This document shows positions 7,438-11,734 of a DNA stretch of 11,734 nucleotides, piece by piece; the first letter of the stretch is position 1, and each line of letters opens with the position of its first letter. The notes beneath the pieces were generated by a model that saw only the letters and a list, made by a program, of their open reading frames with translations, was not told the origin of the DNA and made no database searches. Location of the stretch: positions 1,169,129 to 1,180,862 of the forward strand of contig KN805372.1 in the NCBI GenBank assembly GCA_000818945.1, in the 5' to 3' direction. The translations under genes were made by a program, and so were the position numbers. The DNA comes from Schizochytrium sp. CCTCC M209059 (lineage: Eukaryota > Sar > Bigyra > Thraustochytrida > Thraustochytriidae).

Positions 7438-7550
7438 AGGGTTAAGTTCACTTGGGCGCGTGACAGTTCATTGCCCACAGCGGGGGCTGCACAGACCATG
7501 CGGGCAACATTCGCAATAAAGTTCGCTAAAGTAGCCCGTGCCGCCGGCAC

Positions 7551-7616
7551 GGCGATGGCGACGGCGACGGCGACAACGACGGCGAGAGCGACGGCGACGG
7601 CGAGAGCGACTGCGAG
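7551..7616. repeat. GGCGAC hexanucleotide-like array
   Basis: GGCGAC units alternate with variants such as GGCGAG, AGCGAC and AACGAC over about 66 bp. A shorter run of perfect GACGGC-type units recurs at about 8307-8334. Confidence 0.85.
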
Positions 7617-7859
7617 CAGCCCTCGCGCGGCGCCGCGACACCCAGGCCTGGGCCGTGCGCGCGCACGCCCGGGCCGTGCGCGCGCGCCTTCGCGGCTCGG
7701 CCAGGGCTGGAGACGGGCCTGGTCGGTCGCAGGCGGGCTGGCTGAAGCTGGATCAATGGCATCAGACTCAAGTCGGCGACGCGCTCGAGGCCGCGAGAGT
7801 GCGCCTGCGCTGCGGCGGCCGCGACGGACCTGCGGCGCGAAGGCTCCTCGCGCTCGGGA

Positions 7860-7921
7860 GCGGCGAGAGGAGACGAGAGGAGACGTGAGGAGAGGAGGCG
7901 AGACGAGAGGAGACGAGACGA
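7860..7921. repeat. Purine-rich GAGGAGAC tract
   Basis: Repeats of GAGACGAGAG and GAGGAGAC give a nearly all-purine plus strand broken by single C or T bases. It is followed about 50 bp later by a pyrimidine tract of the opposite strand bias. Confidence 0.85.
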
Positions 7922-7973
7922 AGTGGGCTGGCGCGGGGCGCCGCGAGTCCTGGCGGGCGGGTGGAGGAGCTAT

Positions 7974-8030
7974 CTTTTCCTTTCCTTTCCTTTTCTTTCC
8001 TTCTCTCTTTTTCTTACTTTCAAAGTTCCC
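7974..8030. repeat. Pyrimidine tract (CTTTC/CCTTTT)
   Basis: Starting at CTTTTCCTTTCC, the plus strand is almost entirely C and T, with TTTCC pentamers at the left end. A 59-codon open frame starts just after it, at an ATG at 8040. Confidence 0.88.
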
Positions 8031-8040
8031 ATTGTTGGGA

Positions 8041-9534
8041 TGCCAGTGCGCTCACTGCTCCTTCTCCCTCGCGTTTGCGCGGGTACTGACCGCTATACCG
8101 CCGCGGAGGCCTGGCTCGTGCGCGTCCTCTCTCTCCAGTACACAGCGGCCGGCCAGTTTGAGCAGCCAGACTCTCCTATGGCCAGGCCGCCGCAGGTTGC
8201 TGGTGGGAGAGGAGCCTAGCCTGCATATTACGTAGTACGCACGTACGGACGCCTGCCGCGGCAGAGAAGAAGCAGACAAAACCCGTTCGAAGCCCCCCGC
8301 GCGCAGACGACGGCGACGGCGACGGCGTAGACGGCAAGAAGAGGAGAGGAGAGGAGGAGGCTAGCGAGCTGAGCCGAGCGAACGCAGCGGAGGGCTGGCG
8401 TTGCCAACGGTGCTCGGCATCGCTTGCGGCCTTGGGCTACCCGGCTGGCTGGCTCACTTGCGACTTGCTTCGATCTAGCGCTCGACCCACCCACCCACCT
8501 CTGGGCCACGCACGTACGTACGGCAGGCGGAGAAGCGGCGAGCTTGCTGCAGCCGGCTGGCCACCCGCGTGCGTCCGTGCGTCTGTGCATGCACCAAGCG
8601 AGAGGCCGAGACAGGCAGGGCAAAGCCCAGAGCAAAGCAAAAGCCAAAAACTCCAGAGCAAAGCAAAGCAAAAGGCTTAAACAAGGGAAGTCTTCCGGCT
8701 GACTCGGCCTGTCTGCCTGCCTGCCTGTCTGCTTACCCACCCGCTGACGCTTGCTTGCTCCTTCACGTGCTCGTTGCTCACCTCGATCCCCCAGCAGATC
8801 AAATCAAATCACCCCCCCCTCGCTCTCCGTGCCCCACGTCCATCGTCCCAACCGAACCAAGACGCTCGACCCGCGCGCCCCCTTGTCCCTCTCCCTCCCG
8901 CCACCAATCAGGCTCCAGCTCGAGCTCAAGCTGGAGGTCCTGCAGGCTCCGCTCCTGCCGGCCGAAGCGCAAGCGTGGCCAGGCAGGCGTTCACGCGCAG
9001 CCGCTCGAGGCAGAGCGGAGGCGACGCCCAGCCAGGCACGCCGCGGCGCTCGCCCGACACAACATCGAGGGCCTCGCGCGGGCAGAGCACGAGGCCAGGC
9101 GCGGCCAGGCGGGCTCAGGCGCACAGAGCGAGGGCGCGCTTCGCGCAACACCTCTGGCAGCCCCGCGTGCGGACGACCGCGGCAGCTTCCGCAGCTTGGG
9201 GGCCCACAGCGCCGCAGCGCTCCGCAGCTTGCGCAGGTGCCGTGCTGCATGCTGTGAGGGTGTGCGTGTGTGGTGTGTCTGGCTGTGTGCGCGCCCGACG
9301 CGACACCGGAGGCGGCGGCCGCGACCGGGGAAGCGCACAGCGCGGCCGCCGGCGTTCGGCCCGGCGCGGCCTCGGCCTCGGCGAAGCTGCGCCGCGCGCG
9401 AGCCGCCGGCGGCGGCGGCAGCTGCAGAGAGCTTCCCCTCCCGCGCAGCAGCTTTGGAGGTGCCGGCAGCAGCCACCACCAGCCAGCCAGCCCGGCGCGC
9501 ACGCACACAGCGAGACACACAGCGGGCGTCGAAG
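8041..9534. other. Upstream flank of the RING gene, repeat-rich, no gene called
   Basis: About 1.5 kb carry no convincing coding sequence. Several plus-strand frames stay open for hundreds of bases at once (for example to 9538 and to 9849), which is typical of stop-poor GC-rich DNA. The longest have no ATG start. Contents: a GCAAA array, CCCA (about 8486-8499) and CTGC (about 8709-8732) tetramer tracts, an 8-bp inverted repeat (CTCCAGCT 8913-8920, AGCTGGAG 8929-8936), and a TG-rich tract near 9258-9290. The promoter and distal 5' leader of the RING gene probably lie here. Confidence 0.5.
8619..8675. repeat. Second GCAAA pentamer array
   Basis: Imperfect GCAAA units occur in two clusters separated by an AGCC-AAAAACTCC stretch. 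The downstream edge, AAAAGG then TTAAACAAGGG, resembles the edge of the 5950-5989 array. The two arrays lie about 2.7 kb apart in the same orientation. Confidence 0.82.
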
Positions 9535-9849
9535 GTAAGCTGTGGGGCCCTCCCGGCGACGTCGCCTCGACCCGCCGCCGGAGCCGGACCCGGCAAGCCG
9601 CCAATTCCCTTTGCTTGCCTGCGGCCACCGCTGCCCGACCGGCGGCGAGGCGCGGCGAGACCGCGGAGACGATCGAGATCGTGGCGCAGCAGCGGCAGCG
9701 GCAGCGGCAGCGGCAGCTGCTGCAGAAGCGGCAGCGGGGGGGAGAGGAGCGAGCGAGCGCTCGCGCCAGCGAGCGCTGCGACGGCGAACGAGCGCACGCG
9801 CGCGCAGCGCTGCTGCTGCTGCCGCTGCTGCCGCTGCTGCTGCTGCTAG
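9535..9849 (+). other. Candidate 5'-leader intron of the RING gene
   Basis: A strong donor, AAG|GTAAGC, lies at 9532-9540, and an acceptor TAG at 9847-9849 is preceded by a CTG/CCG tract that could replace a pyrimidine tract. Removal would leave a 46-nt purine-rich leader before the ATG at 9896 and delete most of the triplet-repeat structure. This is only a prediction; the leader could equally be unspliced. Confidence 0.35.
9686..9849 (+). repeat. Opposed CAG/CGG and CTG/CCG triplet tracts
   Basis: An arm of CAG and CGG triplets (about 9686-9737) is followed by CTG and CCG triplets (about 9808-9846), so the two arms are reverse complements with roughly 70-90 bp between. GCGAGCGCTCGC at 9753-9764, a 12-bp perfect palindrome, lies inside the loop. 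The whole block lies just upstream of the RING gene start. Confidence 0.85.
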
Positions 9850-9895
9850 CGCGGGCGCGGGCGAGAAGGAGAGAGCTGCGAAGAGGCGGCGGAAA

Positions 9896-10984
9896 ATGAC
9901 GAGCCAGGTCCAGCCAAGGACAGACGCGGCGGGACAGCAGCAGGAGAGCAGCGCGCGGTCGCTCGCGCGCGACGACGTCGTGTGCAGTATTTGCCTGCGA
10001 AATCGACGCGACGCGGCGGACCCGTGCGTGACCTCGTGCGGTCATTCCTTCTGCCGCGCGTGCCTCGAAAAGGCCATGGACCACGGCCTCGCCTGCTGCC
10101 CGCTCTGTCGAGCCGACATGAGTCGGTTCAATGTGTTCTCCAGCGAAAACGGCAACCCGCTCGCGCGACGCGATGTCCAAACCATTTGGGGCACGCACTT
10201 TGTGCAAGCAAATACCTGTGGACTCGCATGCTATCATTTTGCGGCCGATGGGTCGAGTGCATGGATCGAGTACAATCATGACCTCATCCCCTCCTCCTGG
10301 CGACTTGACAACGGCCAGGTTCCACCTCGCCGTAAAGACTTTTCCGAATTCTCTTACGACCCTCTGCAGCGTGTCTTCAAAGGCTGCATTAATTGGACTC
10401 CCTTTGCCTTTAGTGGCCACGACAAATGGGTCTATTGCATGGAATTCAACGAAAAATTCTCCGGCATTGTGGGCGGCTTCATCAAGGCCTATCGTCCCGA
10501 CGGTTCCCTTGGCGAGGAGATGACCTTTGGTCCCGACCTCGCCTATCGACGCGTACGCGAAAGCATCTTTGATGCGACCTACGTGCAATCTACTGTCTTG
10601 TCTACTCTGCTTCCCAACGTTGAGGCCATGGTGGGCAAGGCTTCCTATCACTTCACACGTGACGGCTGTTGGATCTCTTATGCCTCAGCGCCGGAGACCT
10701 GGAAACTCGACTCGGGTGCTCGCATTCCACTGAAAAAGAACTTTCAGAACATTTCGTACGACCACGACGCGCGAATTTTTCGAGGCGTCATCGACTGGAG
10801 TGACGATCCTATCGCCAATGCTATGCGCTGGGAGTACGAAATGCACTTTGACCCTTCTTTCCGGACACTTCGTGAAGGCACAGTGCGCACGGTCAACGTC
10901 AATGGCTCGTCTGAAATTAGACGTTTTGGCGTCGATATGTCGTATGTTCTTCATGATGAAGAAGATGCGCCCTGCTGCACTTAA
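9896..10984 (+). CDS. RING-finger protein with a duplicated C-terminal domain, probable E3 ligase, 362 aa
   Basis: Residues 30-71 are a C3HC4 RING: Cys30, Cys33, Cys48, His50, Cys53, Cys56, Cys68, Cys71, with CGHSFCRAC and CPLC typical of zinc-binding RINGs that recruit E2 enzymes. The rest is two diverged copies of one domain, about 95-219 and 222-352. Both share a YHF--DG start, a W-LD-G-P-K-F core, SYD, RVFKG/RIFRG plus an I-(N/D)-W pair, a W-Y-M-F strand, a G turn, and FG(P/V)D---Y at the end. I do not recognise this domain; the aromatic-rich, strand-like pattern suggests a beta fold, perhaps for substrate binding. There are no membrane segments. The ATG is the first in frame after a TAA at 9536-9538. 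The coding region has no introns. E3 activity is inferred from the RING only. Confidence 0.93.
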   Translation: MTSQVQPRTDAAGQQQESSARSLARDDVVCSICLRNRRDAADPCVTSCGHSFCRACLEKAMDHGLACCPLCRADMSRFNVFSSENGNPLARRDVQTIWGTHFVQANTCGLACYHFAADGSSAWIEYNHDLIPSSWRLDNGQVPPRRKDFSEFSYDPLQRVFKGCINWTPFAFSGHDKWVYCMEFNEKFSGIVGGFIKAYRPDGSLGEEMTFGPDLAYRRVRESIFDATYVQSTVLSTLLPNVEAMVGKASYHFTRDGCWISYASAPETWKLDSGARIPLKKNFQNISYDHDARIFRGVIDWSDDPIANAMRWEYEMHFDPSFRTLREGTVRTVNVNGSSEIRRFGVDMSYVLHDEEDAPCCT

Positions 10985-11734
10985 TCCTCTTTTTCCCCCT
11001 TTCCCTGTCCACGCGCACGGCTTTCCCCCCCACTTCACCTAAGAAGATTCGGCCGGACTTTAACTCCACGTTTTCGAGCTTTCTCCCTTCACGCATCTTA
11101 TCTTCAGTGCAGCAAGGAGAGATTGTTACATTTCTATGCACATGGCTTTGCCCTGGGCTCGCTCCTTCACTCACACCTGCAAAATTCTATATGCAACGGC
11201 GTGAGTGCGCGTATACATGTGTGCGCAAGTGCGTGCGCCTCATGTCTGCCTCATCTTTCATCATTCCGTTTCTCTCTCTTTTCGCCTTCACAAACTCATA
11301 AAGGAAAGAGGGACCAGCAAAACACCGAAAGAAGGGGAGCAAGAATCCGACGCTTTCAACTGCACCAATCGACGCCTCAACAATCTGTGAGGCGCGTAAA
11401 CAAAACCTTTGCACCATTTCGACTCGCCGCATTCCTTTGACGGGATCGCGGGAGCTGCACAGGCGCAATCTCCTCCCACCACACCTTGGGAAACCTTTAC
11501 CCTCGCCTGTACACATAACAACCTCATTTTTGACTCTCTCTGCTTTTTACATAGCTCACCACTTCCCCTCGATCCACACCCTCGTCCCCATCCTCGTCGC
11601 AGCCGCCCCCGACGACGACCACGACGACTTTGGCGTGCTGCGCTGCTTTCTACACCTCGATCCCCTTCCTCCCTTCATCCCTTGCCTTCTCCCAGACGTT
11701 GGTTCGTTTGCTTGCCGGAAAAAGAGAGGCCTGC
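10985..11734. other. 3' flank of the RING gene and start of the next interval
   Basis: The first 60 bp are pyrimidine-rich (3' untranslated region of the RING gene). The rest is moderately AT-rich, with no frame longer than about 109 codons and no recognisable product. Near the right edge, TTTTTGAC then TCTCTCTGCTTTTTACATAG (ending at 11555) resembles a branch point, pyrimidine tract and acceptor. All three plus frames stay open from there to the end, so a downstream exon is possible but cannot be assigned. Confidence 0.45.

Larger units (their letters stand above)
5747..7540. other. Gene-poor GC-rich region with many inverted repeats
   Basis: No convincing gene is visible in about 1.8 kb. 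Open frames exist on both strands, but they are Arg/Ala/Pro-rich, overlap each other, mostly lack a good start, and contain no recognisable motif. The region holds a GCAAA array, a perfect 18-bp palindrome, a CCAT tract, a run of nine C (6756-6764) and several hairpin-forming sequences, listed separately. No tRNA or rRNA signature was seen. Confidence 0.5.
7541..8040. other. Low-complexity region: hexamer, purine and pyrimidine tracts
   Basis: No gene is called. The order is a GGCGAC-type hexamer array, a repeated GGGCCGTGCGCGCGC element (about 7650-7690), a purine-rich tract at about 7860-7921, and a pyrimidine tract at about 7974-8030. Open frames here translate to repetitive Arg/Ala/Gly text and are products of base composition. 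Confidence 0.6.

Noticed and set aside
8040..8219. 59-codon ORF starting MPVRSLLLLPRV after the pyrimidine tract
   Set aside because: Weakly signal-peptide-like, but too short, without homologous motifs, and in a region where short open frames are expected by chance.
8270..8310. tRNA gene, because of a GTTCGAAG sequence like a T-loop
   Set aside because: The flanking bases do not form the T-stem, and no acceptor or anticodon arm can be drawn.
8569..9849. 426-codon plus-strand open frame ending in a Cys/Arg run
   Set aside because: It begins at GTG, has no domain, ends in translated CTG repeats, and overlaps other equally open frames.
9542..9895. N-terminal extension of the RING protein upstream of 9896
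   Set aside because: The frame is open back to the TAA at 9536-9538 but contains no ATG, and the extension would be Ala/Arg runs from triplet repeats. The ATG at 9896 is preferred.
8804..10651. 615-codon minus-strand open frame across the RING gene and its upstream DNA
   Set aside because: It is antisense to the well-supported RING coding region and is otherwise Ser/Arg/Ala/Cys repeat text. Its length reflects lack of stops in GC-rich DNA.

Overview
The window is nuclear DNA of a GC-rich microbial eukaryote. Evidence: a gene split by two short GT-AG introns with CTGAC branch-point-like motifs, a signal-peptide-bearing ER glucosidase II catalytic subunit, a RING-finger protein, and long non-coding stretches full of microsatellites. 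The mostly intron-poor, GC-rich genes would suit a stramenopile such as a thraustochytrid. That placement is an inference; nothing in the window proves it.

Layout. 1-118 (-): possible N-terminus of an unidentified alanine/glutamate-rich protein that runs off the left edge. 222-1155 (+): a complete three-exon adenylate kinase, transcribed divergently from it across about 100 bp. 1156-1577: intergenic DNA between convergent genes, carrying a 100-bp tandem duplication. 1578-4505 (-): an intronless GH31 alpha-glucosidase, glucosidase II alpha subunit, with both catalytic aspartates. Its leader carries a (GAA)15 microsatellite ending 12 nt before the start codon. 4506-9895: about 5.4 kb without a convincing gene. 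It holds three diverged head-to-tail repeat units (about 4950-5730), GCAAA pentamer arrays, several inverted repeats including a perfect 18-bp palindrome, and many purine, pyrimidine and triplet tracts. 9896-10984 (+): a 362-aa RING protein whose C-terminal part is an internal duplication of a domain I do not recognise. 10985-11734: flanking DNA, possibly containing the edge of another gene.

The genes do not form a pathway. Adenylate kinase balances adenine nucleotides, glucosidase II trims N-glycans in the ER, and the RING protein is probably an E3 ubiquitin ligase. The most novel item is the duplicated domain of the RING protein. The structured repeat DNA upstream of it and upstream of the glucosidase gene comes next.
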